A stretch of 62,294 bases of DNA from Niallia endozanthoxylica (lineage in GTDB: Bacteria > Bacillota > Bacilli > Bacillales > Cytobacillaceae): positions 1 through 62,294 of the forward strand of contig NZ_VYKL01000009.1 of NCBI RefSeq assembly GCF_008710145.1, written 5' to 3'. Position numbers and translations under genes: made by a program. Within the stretch, counting starts at the first letter, position 1; every line of letters begins with the position of its first letter. A model generated the notes under the pieces. The model was not told the DNA's origin, ran no database searches, and was given only the letters and a program-made list of their open reading frames with translations. Shown one piece after another: positions 17,874-26,936 of this stretch.

Positions 17874-18125
17874 ATGAAACAGATAGTTAAGGAAATTATG
17901 ACTCCAAGTAAAGTGTATAAAGCTGAAATTATGAAGCGAAGTGATGGATTATTTGAATACTGTATCTGCACTTGGACTAGGGAAGAAGTACCTGAGTATG
18001 CATATATGTCAGAATGGTATGGGGATCCTCTCACAAAAATACTCTCACTTATTGATACAGAAAATCATGCTATCAAACTAGCTCTTGAGGACCTATACCT
18101 TTATTCAGGTGAAAAATTAGAATGA
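17874..18125 (+). CDS. Hypothetical protein, 83 residues
   Basis: A short soluble protein with a sheet-rich N-terminus (SKVYKAEIMKRSDGLFEYCI) and a YMSEWYGDPLTKILSLIDTE segment; similar small proteins occur singly in Bacillus genomes, without a function I can name. The ATG overlaps the tail of GGGTTAACTAA; the ribosome site is weak (GGAGTAG further upstream). No operon partner is apparent. Confidence 0.5.
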   Translation: MKQIVKEIMTPSKVYKAEIMKRSDGLFEYCICTWTREEVPEYAYMSEWYGDPLTKILSLIDTENHAIKLALEDLYLYSGEKLE

Positions 18126-18293
18126 AAGTACGAAGTTATTACACGACGGGGTATGATACTTCAAAAACAAAGGATCTTTATTATCTTCAACAACGGGGGC
18201 TTTGCTATAATAACTAGCTAAGCCTTTTTCGTTTCATAAATTTTTACCAATTATTTTGAGAATACGTAGAAATTAGTTACTTGATGACCTGCA

Positions 18294-18374
18294 TTATACT
18301 TCAACCTCGTTCTTCGTCACTGCATTTTCCTGACTACACCGGTTACATGTAAACCAATTCGAAATAGATCCCAA
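18294..18374 (-). CDS. Possible miniprotein with a CxxC motif
   Basis: On the minus strand, AGGAGG stands about nine bases before a TTG that opens a 26-codon frame containing FTCNRCSQEN, a single CxxC pair, and ends in acidic residues. The good ribosome site and the CxxC make a real miniprotein or the start of a decayed zinc-ribbon protein plausible. It is too short to assign. Confidence 0.3.
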   Translation of the reverse strand: MGSISNWFTCNRCSQENAVTKNEVEV

Positions 18375-18565
18375 TCCTAAAAACCTCCTGTGAAATTAGA
18401 TTGTACTGATCTCTAGCTTATATTTATCAGCAGATCTTTCAGTATTGATTGACATTCTCCATAACGATGTGAAGAATAGATTAAAGTTCGAAATTTTTCC
18501 ATTGAACAAATCATATAGGTATCTTTTCGTCATATTTCCACTTTTCATGTAAAACCATTAAACAT

Positions 18566-18609
18566 AAAAAGGGTGTCCCAAAATAATAACTTTTGGGACA
18601 CCCTTTTTT
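18566..18609. terminator. Strong bidirectional terminator
   Basis: AAAAAGGGTGTCCCAAAA and its complement close on a seven-base loop, with A run before and T run after. No gene directly abuts it; the surrounding 18126-18799 is otherwise nearly gene-free and ends in the promoter region of the TOMM precursor. Confidence 0.8.
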
Positions 18610-18799
18610 GTAACTCGAGAAGTTTCTGAAAATCAGCAAAATAGGCTTTGATATCAGTAGCGATACCCACCTATTGTACATAGTTTGTTGGGGAGGATTC
18701 GAAATGATTATAGTCACCTATAGTTAAAGTATTTTTGTCATCCTTCGTTTTTTTTCAATGGAATCTGCCCTTAGTTAAATTATTTAGGAGGTTAAATAA

Positions 18800-19072
18800 A
18801 TGTATGATTTTCAAAATGAACTTCAAGCGTTAAATCTCGGTGATTTCCAAGCTTCCCAACCAGTGCCGTACGATCCAAACCAACTTTATGATGATCAGGA
18901 CCGTATATTCCTAGGTGTGGGTGGTTTTGGCCGTTGTTCTAGTTGCTTTAGCAGCTGTTTTAATTGCTTTAATTGTTTCAATTGTTTCAGTTGCTTTAAC
19001 TGTTTTCATTGCGGTGGGCATCGATGCGGCGGTCATCATTGCGGAGGCGGACATCGTTGCGGAGGAAGATAG
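18800..19072 (+). CDS. Heterocycloanthracin/sonorensin-type TOMM bacteriocin precursor
   Basis: The 90-residue peptide has a leader of about 45 residues (MYDFQNELQALNLGDFQ start, ending FLGVGGFG) and a core with 12 cysteines. The first half of the core is built of FNC/FSC/SSC units, the second of CGGH-like units rich in Gly, His and Arg. Leader and layout match the BA_2677-type heterocycle-containing bacteriocin family. Cys and Ser side chains are the expected sites for thiazole and oxazole formation by the enzymes encoded next. AGGAGG lies eight bases before the ATG. Mature product, cleavage site and activity are unknown. Confidence 0.9.
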   Translation: MYDFQNELQALNLGDFQASQPVPYDPNQLYDDQDRIFLGVGGFGRCSSCFSSCFNCFNCFNCFSCFNCFHCGGHRCGGHHCGGGHRCGGR

Positions 19073-19101
19073 GTTTCGCTTTATAAACGGAAAACCAGTT
19101 G

Positions 19102-19150
19102 CTTATAGAGAAGAGCCCTTGCAATCGTCGCAGGGGCTCTTCTCTATAAG
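19102..19150 (+). terminator. Hairpin after the precursor gene (partial terminator)
   Basis: CTTATAGAGAAGAGCCC and GGGCTCTTCTCTATAAG form a 17-bp stem. Only a weak T-rich tail follows, so it probably gives partial read-through or protects the short precursor mRNA, making more precursor than enzyme. It lies 30 bases after the precursor stop. Confidence 0.65.
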
Positions 19151-19228
19151 TTGAACATAAGGGACAAATTGCCGTACATAGGATAATAGTGATGATAATG
19201 AGTGATGAGGACTTAAGGAGGAACGAAA

Positions 19229-21148
19229 GTGACAAATTTAACCCCTTCTGCGCGTCTGAAAGTAAAAAGGGACACGTTTTTTCTCCCATACCCAAACAGC
19301 GGTGTGTTTTTTCGGAACAATGTAAGCTCCTTCCGTATGGAAGGCAGTATGATCGATAAGTGGGTTGAACAGTTAATGCCGATGTTTAATGGCCAGCACA
19401 CCTTGGAGTATTTGACAACCGGATTACCGGGTCCATACAGGGACAGAGTGTTTGAAATTGCTGAAACACTGGTCAGCAACGGATTTGCTCGCGATGTAAG
19501 CCAAGACCGTCCGCATCAATTGACGGAACAGGTCCTTAAAAAACATGCTTCTCAAATCGAATTTGTCGATAACTTAATAGATTCAGGAGCGTTCCGTTTT
19601 CAATGCTATCGACAGTCGAAAGTGTTGGCTGTAGGATCAGGGCCATTTTTTATTTCGTTGATTTCTTCGTTACTTACTTCCGGACATCCCAAGTTCAAAA
19701 TCCTCATAATGGATACGGATCAGACCAATAGACGACGGTTGAACGAACTGGTGGCTCGTGCCCGTAAATCAGATGATGAAGTGGAGATAGAAGAGATTAC
19801 CCAAAACAAGGAGAAAGATTGGCAGGAAGTGATGAAACCGTTTGATTACATTTTGTATGTTTCAGAAAAGGCTGATGTAGAGGAACTGCGACTTCTACAT
19901 AAGGTTAGCAGGGATGAGAAGAAGGTGTTTCTCCCTGCTATTTGCTTGGAACAGGTCGGGTTAGCTGGACCGTTTGTGCATCCAAATTCAGAGGGGTGTT
20001 GGGAGTCTGCATGGCGCCGTCTTCACCAAACATCCCTCACCAAAGACCAGCCATTTTCCGCATATTCTTCAACAGCAACAGCAGGACCCATGCTTGCCAA
20101 TGTGATTGTATTTGAGTTGTATAAGCATGTGACAGGTGTGTCTGAAAAGGAACAGAAAGAACGATTCTTTCTCCTAGATTTAGAAACACTTGAAGGTAAC
20201 TGGCATCCGTTCATGCCTCATCCACTAGTAACTGGACATCATTCTGTTAGATTAGTAGAGGATATCGATGTAAGACTGGAACAGAGAACAGAGAATCGTG
20301 ATCTGAGTCCATTACTGGTTCACTTTAATCAGCTGACATCCAAGGTATCAGGGATTTTTCACAAATGGGAGGAAGGGGATTTAAAGCAGTTGCCATTATC
20401 ACAGTGCTCCGTTCAGGCAGCCAATCCATTAGCAGAGGGACCTGCTGACCTATTGCAGGAGAGGGTGTGTTCAGCACTGACACATCAGGAAGCGCGAATA
20501 GAAGCAGGGCTGATCGGAATAGAAGTGTATGTCTCAAGAATGGCTGACATCTTTGACCTGCCTCCACAAGTGAAAGTAGCTGCAGGTGTTAGGTTAGCGG
20601 AAGGGGTTTGCCGGGGGCTGCAGAAATGTTTGGAAGAGGAGTTAATCAGACAAAGCCGTGAGCCGAGTTATTCCGTTTCTATAGTGAAGTTGAGGAAGGT
20701 AGAGGATCAACGCTGCCGTTTTTATCTGCAGTCCCTAACGACTATGCAAGGTGTACCGACCATTGCTATAGGTGAGAATGTGTCGGGATTTCCGGCTGTG
20801 TGGGTTGGCACAGGAGACGGATGGTGTGGCAGTGTAGATATCAATAGAACTCTGGCACTGCGAAACGCGCTGCAGCAGGCTATTAGAAAAGGCCAAAACC
20901 ATGGAGAATCGGAAACAGCGCAATCATTGGAAGTTCCCTCATTATTTTTGGATGAAAAAGAACCGCAAAGCATAGAAATTCCTGCGTGTGAAGACAGGAT
21001 TCAGTCCGGGGACCTCCAGGAAGCGATTACAGTCCTTGAACGGAACAGAAAGCAGCTTCAGGTGTATGAACTAGAAGTGGAACCTTTTCTTAAACAGGAA
21101 TTGGCAGGGGTATTCGGGGTATTGGTTCAAGAGGAGGGATTCAAGTGA
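19229..21148 (+). CDS. Putative thiazole-containing bacteriocin maturation protein (ThiF-like)
   Basis: The 639-residue protein matches the ocin ThiF-like group found in heterocycloanthracin clusters. An N-terminal domain of about 100 residues resembles the peptide-binding RiPP recognition element (winged helix, KVKRDTFFLPYPNSGVFFRN), followed by an E1/ThiF-like nucleotide-binding segment (VLAVGSGPFFISLISSLL) that lacks the complete ATP-binding and catalytic set, and a longer C-terminal region of unclear fold. It probably presents precursor to the YcaO enzyme. GTG start after AAGGAGG; its stop overlaps the next GTG start by four bases (GTGA). Confidence 0.85.
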   Translation: MTNLTPSARLKVKRDTFFLPYPNSGVFFRNNVSSFRMEGSMIDKWVEQLMPMFNGQHTLEYLTTGLPGPYRDRVFEIAETLVSNGFARDVSQDRPHQLTEQVLKKHASQIEFVDNLIDSGAFRFQCYRQSKVLAVGSGPFFISLISSLLTSGHPKFKILIMDTDQTNRRRLNELVARARKSDDEVEIEEITQNKEKDWQEVMKPFDYILYVSEKADVEELRLLHKVSRDEKKVFLPAICLEQVGLAGPFVHPNSEGCWESAWRRLHQTSLTKDQPFSAYSSTATAGPMLANVIVFELYKHVTGVSEKEQKERFFLLDLETLEGNWHPFMPHPLVTGHHSVRLVEDIDVRLEQRTENRDLSPLLVHFNQLTSKVSGIFHKWEEGDLKQLPLSQCSVQAANPLAEGPADLLQERVCSALTHQEARIEAGLIGIEVYVSRMADIFDLPPQVKVAAGVRLAEGVCRGLQKCLEEELIRQSREPSYSVSIVKLRKVEDQRCRFYLQSLTTMQGVPTIAIGENVSGFPAVWVGTGDGWCGSVDINRTLALRNALQQAIRKGQNHGESETAQSLEVPSLFLDEKEPQSIEIPACEDRIQSGDLQEAITVLERNRKQLQVYELEVEPFLKQELAGVFGVLVQEEGFK

Positions 21149-23091
21149 GTACGGTTGTGTTAGTGGTCGGAGAAGGCATATTGTCAGACCTCATATGTGA
21201 AGAAATGTCCTCTCAATACCTAGTGGTTCGTAAATCTAATTTCGAAAGCATCCTACCAGCCACCATCGATTTGGCCTTGGTTCTGCAGGATGTCTGGAAT
21301 CCCTCTGTTTATCAACAAGCAGAACAGCTGTTTCGTCGTATCAACACTCCATGGCTGCGAGGTTTTGTTTCTTTTGGAGAAGGAATCATAGGTCCTCTGG
21401 TTCGGCCTGGTACCCCGGGCTGCACTCAATGTGTGGAGACAAGACGTCTTTTGACAGGAAATGACCGTAGAGACATGAGGGAGATGCAGAGACGGTTGGA
21501 GTTAAATGGGGGAATGCACCAGGAAGCTTGGGCATCACGCACGGGACTCCAACAGTTGGCTCACATAATCGGAGCTGAGGTAAAAAGAATTATACAAGGA
21601 GAAGAGGCAGTCTCCGAAGGAAAAGTCTGTTTTCTGAATCTGAAAACCTTGAATAGTTCATGGCATACGTTCCTGCCTGTCCCTTTGTGTACTGTTTGCA
21701 GTTCAATACCAGACGATTCACGCGAAATGGCAAGGATTTCCTTGAGAAATACTCCGAAGTTTAACCGTGACCATTTCCGCACCCGTTCGTTAGATAGTCT
21801 GAGTACAGTTTTAGTGAAAGACTATCTGGATCCGCGTACAGGGCTTTTAAATGAAAAAATCGTCAACCTTGTTCATACATTTGCGGATGTAGGTGTTAAT
21901 CTGCCTTTGTTCGAGGGAGATGAGGGAACAGCGGGCCGGACCAACTCCTTCGCGGTAAGTGAGTTAACAGCGATATTGGAAGGATTGGAGCGGTACTGTG
22001 GACTTCAGCCCCGTGGTAAACGGACCGTGGTCCATGATAGTTATAACCGGTTGAGAAATCAGGCACTCCATCCAATTGAAGTAGGTGTGCACGAAAAAGA
22101 ACAGTACCAAAGATCTGATTTTCCATTTGAAGAATTTGATCCCGATCGCCCGATCAATTGGGTATGGGGATATTCATTTTTGCAGGAGCGTCCGATCCTA
22201 GTCCCTGAGTTGCTGGCCTATTACAGTTTGGGCTGCGGATCGCGAGGGTTCGTCTATGAGACTTCCAACGGATGCGCGTTAGGAGGTAGTTTAGAAGAAG
22301 CAATTTTCTATGGTATTTTGGAAGTGGTGGAGCGTGATTCATTTTTAATGACTTGGTACGCGCAGCTTCCATTGCCGCGTCTTGATCCATACTCCACGGC
22401 AGATCAAGAGCTTCTGTTAATGATTGACCGGATGCAAACGGTTGGGGGATACGATTTACATTTATATAACTCGACCATGGAGAACGGAATCCCCAGTATT
22501 TTAGCAATCGCGAAAAATAGAAAGCAAACAGGTTTGAATCTGATTTGTGCAGCTGGAGCTCATTTGGACCCAGTACGGGCTGTAAAAACCGCGGTTCACG
22601 AGTTAGCTGGGATGATGCTGTCATTGGATGAGAAATTGGAGAAGAACAAGTCGGAATATGTGCGTATGTTACATGACTCAACCTTGGTCAGACAGATGGA
22701 TGATCATGGTATGTTGTATGGATTACCGGAGGCCGAAGAGCGCCTAAAGTTTTTGCTAGAGGATAATCGCCCATTAAGAACCTTTGATGAGGAATATGGT
22801 TCTAGACGTAAGCATTTAGATCTGACCGATGATTTATTGGAACTTCTTCAAGAATTTCGCCGTTTAAACCTCGATGTGATTGTGGTGGACCAGTCGACAC
22901 CGGAAACGCTTCGAAACGGATTATATTGTGTGAAAGTGCTGATTCCTGGAATGCTTCCAATGACATTCGGACAGCATCTCACACGAATAACCGGACTCGA
23001 GAGGGTGTTAAGGGTCCCAATGGAATTGGGATATACAACGGAACCGCTGACGATCAAACAGCTTAATCCCCATCCGCATCCGTTTCCATAA
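21145..23091 (+). CDS. TOMM cyclodehydratase, YcaO domain with fused leader-binding region
   Basis: The 648-residue protein has an N-terminal E1-like region with cysteine pairs CTQC and CTVC expected to bind zinc, then a YcaO domain from about residue 250. YcaO features are AVSELTAILEGLERYCG, the ATP-site segment TSNGCALGGSLEEAIFYGILEVVERD, and GAHLDPVRAVKTAVHELAG. It ends in PHPHPFP, the proline-rich tail typical of TOMM D proteins whose last residues reach the active site. It would convert Cys/Ser of the precursor to azolines using ATP. GTG start, coupled to the gene upstream. Confidence 0.9.
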   Translation: MSTVVLVVGEGILSDLICEEMSSQYLVVRKSNFESILPATIDLALVLQDVWNPSVYQQAEQLFRRINTPWLRGFVSFGEGIIGPLVRPGTPGCTQCVETRRLLTGNDRRDMREMQRRLELNGGMHQEAWASRTGLQQLAHIIGAEVKRIIQGEEAVSEGKVCFLNLKTLNSSWHTFLPVPLCTVCSSIPDDSREMARISLRNTPKFNRDHFRTRSLDSLSTVLVKDYLDPRTGLLNEKIVNLVHTFADVGVNLPLFEGDEGTAGRTNSFAVSELTAILEGLERYCGLQPRGKRTVVHDSYNRLRNQALHPIEVGVHEKEQYQRSDFPFEEFDPDRPINWVWGYSFLQERPILVPELLAYYSLGCGSRGFVYETSNGCALGGSLEEAIFYGILEVVERDSFLMTWYAQLPLPRLDPYSTADQELLLMIDRMQTVGGYDLHLYNSTMENGIPSILAIAKNRKQTGLNLICAAGAHLDPVRAVKTAVHELAGMMLSLDEKLEKNKSEYVRMLHDSTLVRQMDDHGMLYGLPEAEERLKFLLEDNRPLRTFDEEYGSRRKHLDLTDDLLELLQEFRRLNLDVIVVDQSTPETLRNGLYCVKVLIPGMLPMTFGQHLTRITGLERVLRVPMELGYTTEPLTIKQLNPHPHPFP

Positions 23092-23114
23092 GCAGTCATT
23101 AGGAGGCGATTGTT

Positions 23115-24692
23115 ATGAATCTAGATGAGTTTCTGCACCATTTACATTTCGATATCGAGAAGGCAAGCATCCCGAATTGGGAAGTGGATTGGGAGGATGG
23201 ACCCCTTGCCTATAAATTATATCGCGGTTTGCCTGTCGTACCATTACCTCTGGACGTACCGTTGACACTTGAAGGTTCTAAACATCCCTTAAAGCCTAAT
23301 GTTCGTGAAATCGGTTATTTTCTTTGGTATGTCTACGGGCTCACTCAATTTAGTCAATCTGTTTTTTCATCGAGTGCTGGAGAGAACAACACAGACATGA
23401 TGCAATCGTTCAGAAGATTTGCTCCTTCGGGTGGCGGGTTGTATCCAAACGAATTATACGTCTATCTGAAAATAGATGATTTGCTCCCCGGGCTGTACCA
23501 TTACGATGTGGCACACCACCGCTTGGTCTTGCTGCGAGAAGGCAATTTCGATTCATATATTGCCCGGGCTCTTGGTCATCGCTGTGACGTATCTTCTTGT
23601 TTTGGTACAGTTTTTGTGTCGACGATGTTTTGGAAAAACTTTTTCAAATACAATAACTTTGCCTACCGGCTGCAGGGGTTGGATGCGGGTGTATTGATAG
23701 GGCAGCTATTGGAAGTAGCTAAACGGTTTAGCTGGGAATCGGGGGTGTACTTTCAATATCTTGATCAGGCCGTCAATCATTTGCTAGGTTTATCGGAAGA
23801 AGAGGAAAGCGTTTATGCGGTTATCCCGTTATCGGTAGAATCGACCATTTGGACAGCGCACGGAAGCGAAAGGGAAAGAATGGTTTTCTCAGAAGAGCTG
23901 ATCCGGGAATTACAAGCGATTCAGCCTGAACACTATGTCCGCTCTAAGAAGGTCAAAGAATCTCCTATGTTAACCAAGTTAAATCAAGCAGCCATGCAAC
24001 ATTCTCCTTCTTCGTTTGTCTTAGTCAAGGAAAAGCGAAAGGTGAAAGCGGAAGGTCAGCTGATAGCTCTGCCAGAAACAGAGCGGATGTCCTATGATTT
24101 GGCAACTGCCTGTCGAAATCGATTTTCTCCTAGCCTGGATTTCGTGTGGGGAAAAGTCAGTCAACAGAAATTAGCTTATCTCTTGCAGGAGGCGACGGAC
24201 TCTTTCTCGTATCGAAATGATTTGGAAGCTGTGCATCATAATCATGAGCTGCGCGTCACTCTAAGTGTTTTTATGTATAATGTGGAAGGGATTCAAAATG
24301 GTGCCTATCACTATGAACGTCATGTTCATGCACTAAGACAGATTGAACCCGGGGATTACCGACTCCTGCTCCAATCCGGGATGTCAATGGATAATGTTAA
24401 TTTGCTGCAAGTCCCACTCTGCTTTCATGTGACAGGAGAGAAGGATTACAATAAAGATGCATTCGGATATAGAGGATATCGTATCCAGCAGATGGAGGCA
24501 GGTATGCTCGTGCAACGATTACTTATCGTTGCATCAGCGTTAGGCTTAGGAGGGCACCCGCTCCTCGGATATGATGTGAAATTGTGTGATCACCTGTATA
24601 GGTTGGATACTCGAGGGGATACGGCTCTCATCCAAATTCCCATTGGTCCTTATCAACATCGGTCTTGGTTAGTAGGAGGTTTGCATTGCTAA
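23115..24692 (+). CDS. SagB-type peptide dehydrogenase (nitroreductase fold, duplicated)
   Basis: The 525-residue protein contains two nitroreductase-like units; the first carries RRFAPSGGGLYPNELYVYL and GLYHYDVAHHRLVLL, the second GAYHYERHVHALRQI and ASALGLGGHPLLGYD. SagB-family enzymes use FMN to oxidise azolines to aromatic thiazoles and oxazoles. It begins 24 bases after the YcaO gene with AGGAGG, so the three enzymes form one operon. A terminator follows, and no peptidase, transporter or immunity gene is present in the operon. Confidence 0.9.
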   Translation: MNLDEFLHHLHFDIEKASIPNWEVDWEDGPLAYKLYRGLPVVPLPLDVPLTLEGSKHPLKPNVREIGYFLWYVYGLTQFSQSVFSSSAGENNTDMMQSFRRFAPSGGGLYPNELYVYLKIDDLLPGLYHYDVAHHRLVLLREGNFDSYIARALGHRCDVSSCFGTVFVSTMFWKNFFKYNNFAYRLQGLDAGVLIGQLLEVAKRFSWESGVYFQYLDQAVNHLLGLSEEEESVYAVIPLSVESTIWTAHGSERERMVFSEELIRELQAIQPEHYVRSKKVKESPMLTKLNQAAMQHSPSSFVLVKEKRKVKAEGQLIALPETERMSYDLATACRNRFSPSLDFVWGKVSQQKLAYLLQEATDSFSYRNDLEAVHHNHELRVTLSVFMYNVEGIQNGAYHYERHVHALRQIEPGDYRLLLQSGMSMDNVNLLQVPLCFHVTGEKDYNKDAFGYRGYRIQQMEAGMLVQRLLIVASALGLGGHPLLGYDVKLCDHLYRLDTRGDTALIQIPIGPYQHRSWLVGGLHC

Positions 24693-24709
24693 ATGCTTGC
24701 TTCATGAAA

Positions 24710-24749
24710 AATGCGTGAATTCACATACGAATTCACGCGTTTATTTTTG
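24710..24749 (+). terminator. Terminator of the TOMM operon
   Basis: AATGCGTGAATTC and GAATTCACGCGTT arms with a six-base loop are followed by a T run. Confidence 0.8.
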
Positions 24750-24753
24750 TTAA

Positions 24754-24870
24754 TCTTTCAACACTTTCTGCACAGGTTCTGGGGATTATTATCTTGGGGA
24801 TGAACAGGATGGAAAAAAGTTTGAAACAGAATGGGGGAAAGCTTATATCATTGATACTAATCACGAATAG
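24754..24870 (+). pseudogene. Possible C-terminal remnant of a lost gene
   Basis: An open frame without start codon reads FCTGSGDYYLGDEQDGKKFE and ends KAYIIDTNHE before TAG. The composition is protein-like, and no start is available after the preceding stop and terminator. It may be the end of a gene replaced by the TOMM cluster. No family is recognised. Confidence 0.25.
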
Positions 24871-25011
24871 GCCAGCAGGCTTTGGCACCACATTTCTTCC
24901 GTAAGGTGTGAGACTGGAGACGGAATAGTGTTGGTTTTGTCCATAAAAAGGAAAAATTCAATATGCAAAAGCTTTTCCAGAATAAAGCGAGATGAATTCG
25001 TTCATTAAAGG

Positions 25012-25039
25012 CACGATCCAACATGTGGACCGTGTTTTT
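25012..25039 (+). terminator. Small terminator-like hairpin
   Basis: CACG..CCA and TGG..CGTG arms close on ACATG, followed by five T residues. It sits near the 3' side of the membrane protein gene read from the other strand. Confidence 0.4.
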
Positions 25040-25124
25040 AATGAGTGATATGGTAAATGCGCATCATTGCTGTCCATCGTTTTCTAAATGGCGGATTCAT
25101 TCTGCAAGTTCCAAAAATCACGCT

Positions 25125-25703
25125 TTACTTGTTTAGTAATGAGGAAGCATCAATGAATAATGAAAGAAATAGAAAAGCGGTCATGATACATCCAGCTGCA
25201 ATAGCTTTTCCTTTTCGTTGAGGGCCTAAAGACTGGAGTACGTGCTTAAAATAAAAATAGGAACCTGCTGAGATTAAGAGAAATTCCACTAGGATGCTTC
25301 CACTAATAGAATTCCATAAACCGAAACCTAAAAGCGGTAAGTCGCCTGCATTGCCTGGAAAAATAGGCAAATCGGGGCGATGAACAATCAGATCCAAAAT
25401 CCAGTGACTAAAAGCTACTGATCCAATAATCACTCCTGATTTTCTGCCCCAAAAACCCCCGGCAAGAAGCCCTGCCAGAATGGAAAAAAACATTGCCCCT
25501 AATAGAGAATGAGAGTAGAATGCATAAATCATCATGTTGGCATAACCTCCCTCACCAATTGGCTCCATTGACTCCATTCCAGCCAAATTGAAGGGGATGA
25601 ACACAATATCTAGCAATTGTGTGCTGACCAACAGGGACCAAAGCGGTAGTTCAGGAGTTTTACTTTTAACTATGGCAGCAACTCCAAAATGTCCAGAGAA
25701 CAT
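25125..25703 (-). CDS. Polytopic membrane protein, probable membrane-bound metal-dependent hydrolase-like
   Basis: The 192-residue protein has about five hydrophobic helices and conserved histidines and aspartates in GHFGVAAIVKS, YSHSLLGAMFF and FSHWILDLIVHRPDLP. This His/Asp arrangement is that of the YdjM/DUF457 group of inner-membrane proteins that are annotated as metal-dependent hydrolases. The activity is unproven for most members. It is a single gene, start ATG after AGGAGATG on the minus strand. Confidence 0.65.
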   Translation of the reverse strand: MFSGHFGVAAIVKSKTPELPLWSLLVSTQLLDIVFIPFNLAGMESMEPIGEGGYANMMIYAFYSHSLLGAMFFSILAGLLAGGFWGRKSGVIIGSVAFSHWILDLIVHRPDLPIFPGNAGDLPLLGFGLWNSISGSILVEFLLISAGSYFYFKHVLQSLGPQRKGKAIAAGCIMTAFLFLSLFIDASSLLNK

Positions 25704-26176
25704 TTCATCATCTCCTAATAGAATAATAATAAAAGTCCGAATCCCTACAATTATATTTAAATGAAATAATCTTTATTTAATAAAATTGTAAATATCATGT
25801 AATAACTTGCTGCTGACGCAGGAACATTTATCCCATAAGGCAGCTGAGAAGTAGAAAATCCTCATCTGGATAGCCATAGCTAATCATGAAATAAACAAAG
25901 ACTTCTTCTTTTTGTAGGAGTGGTCGTCTTGTTGAAGGAAGTGTATCATTTGATAATTGAATCAGGGATTTTCATCATTCCTTCGAATGTGACATGCGAT
26001 CACTTCATACATATTATCTAAAGGGGACTTAAGTTTATGTCAATCATTTGTACTTCATATTCGTAATAAATCCCAACATTAGAATGAACAAAGAACGAAC
26101 GGTACCATAACCAATATACCCACCTGCTGCAAAGAAGTTAAGAAGAGATAGATATATTTAACAGGAGGGGCTGCGT
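25704..26176. other. Gene-free divergent region
   Basis: About 470 A+T-rich bases between divergent genes. No ORF with a ribosome site, RNA motif or recognisable remnant was seen; it should contain promoters for both neighbours. Confidence 0.35.
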
Positions 26177-26653
26177 GTGAAATTTACGATAGAGTATATA
26201 CCACTAAGCAAAATCAAACCTGATTTATCACTGAAAATGACGAAGCACTTGAAGAAACTTCAGAGATTAATGTGGGACTGTATGATGTATGTAATGGTTG
26301 TAAAAAAAAATCGAAAGGATGGCAGCTATATCATTGTTAGCGGGCAGGACCGATTCGAAAATCTTAAAAAACACACCAAAAATATGTATGCGCCATGCAT
26401 CGTTGATAAAAGTGATTATATCGGAAGACAATTGTGGTTTCATCGCTTATGGAAGAAACAACCTCTAGATGACTTTCCTTTCATGCCAACCAGTTGGTTA
26501 ATCGTTCGTTCCTTTTTGAAACAAGAACCTCGTTTTCAAAATCTATCCCGATCCGAACAAATAAGAGTGCTGCGTATAGCGGCATGTTACAAGAAAACCG
26601 TGATTTATACAATGAAAAAGAGAGTGGATGATATTCTAAGAAGCAACGAATAA
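26177..26653 (+). CDS. ParB/Srx-fold nuclease-domain protein
   Basis: The 158-residue protein begins with a ParB N-terminal-like domain: IEYIPLSKIKPDLSLKMT followed by a strand pair and YIIVSGQDRFENLKKH, the counterpart of the ParB (I)V.G..R box. The C-terminal half is basic and helical (SRSEQIRVLRIAACYKK). Stand-alone ParB-like proteins of this size occur in Bacillus and have no known partition role. The GTG start follows AGGAGGGG. It is monocistronic. Confidence 0.65.
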   Translation: MKFTIEYIPLSKIKPDLSLKMTKHLKKLQRLMWDCMMYVMVVKKNRKDGSYIIVSGQDRFENLKKHTKNMYAPCIVDKSDYIGRQLWFHRLWKKQPLDDFPFMPTSWLIVRSFLKQEPRFQNLSRSEQIRVLRIAACYKKTVIYTMKKRVDDILRSNE

Positions 26654-26736
26654 TTCTTCCACCCTCAACAAAATCAAAAGCTATCATATGAAATATATTA
26701 TTCTTACAAAAAGTTCCTGGAGTTTTAAAGGGCCAA

Positions 26737-26820
26737 TGAAACAGAGGGACGCTTCTCACGTTTCACCTATGGAGAGTAAGTTTCAAAAAAATGAAACGTA
26801 AAGAACCGTCCCATGTTTCC
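26737..26820. repeat. Palindromic dispersed repeat, copy A
   Basis: Shares the layout TGAAAC..GAGGG, TTCTCACGTTTCA, ATGGAGA, ATGAAACGT, AGAACCGTCCC with three other places in the window. This copy is degenerate between the arms. Confidence 0.65.
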
Positions 26821-26831
26821 CTTTCTAGATG

Positions 26832-26936
26832 TTAATAGCCATAACTATTTTTCATAAAAGATGCTCCAACAATAATCAATAAGATAAATAAAACAACGAT
26901 TAATGCAAAATTGTTATCTTTTTTCTCGTAAGACAT
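26832..26936 (-). CDS. YjcZ-family tiny transmembrane sporulation protein
   Basis: The 34-residue protein is almost one hydrophobic helix with the family core FALIVVLFILLIIVG followed by a short polar tail ending SYGY. YjcZ/YczM-type miniproteins are common in spore-formers and expressed late in sporulation. AAGAAGGTG precedes the ATG on the minus strand. Confidence 0.85.
   Translation of the reverse strand: MSYEKKDNNFALIVVLFILLIIVGASFMKNSYGY

Noticed and set aside
18915..19154. Plus-strand hydrophobic frame overlapping the TOMM precursor
   Set aside because: It is the Cys/Phe repeat read in another frame; it has no ribosome site and would displace a clear precursor gene.
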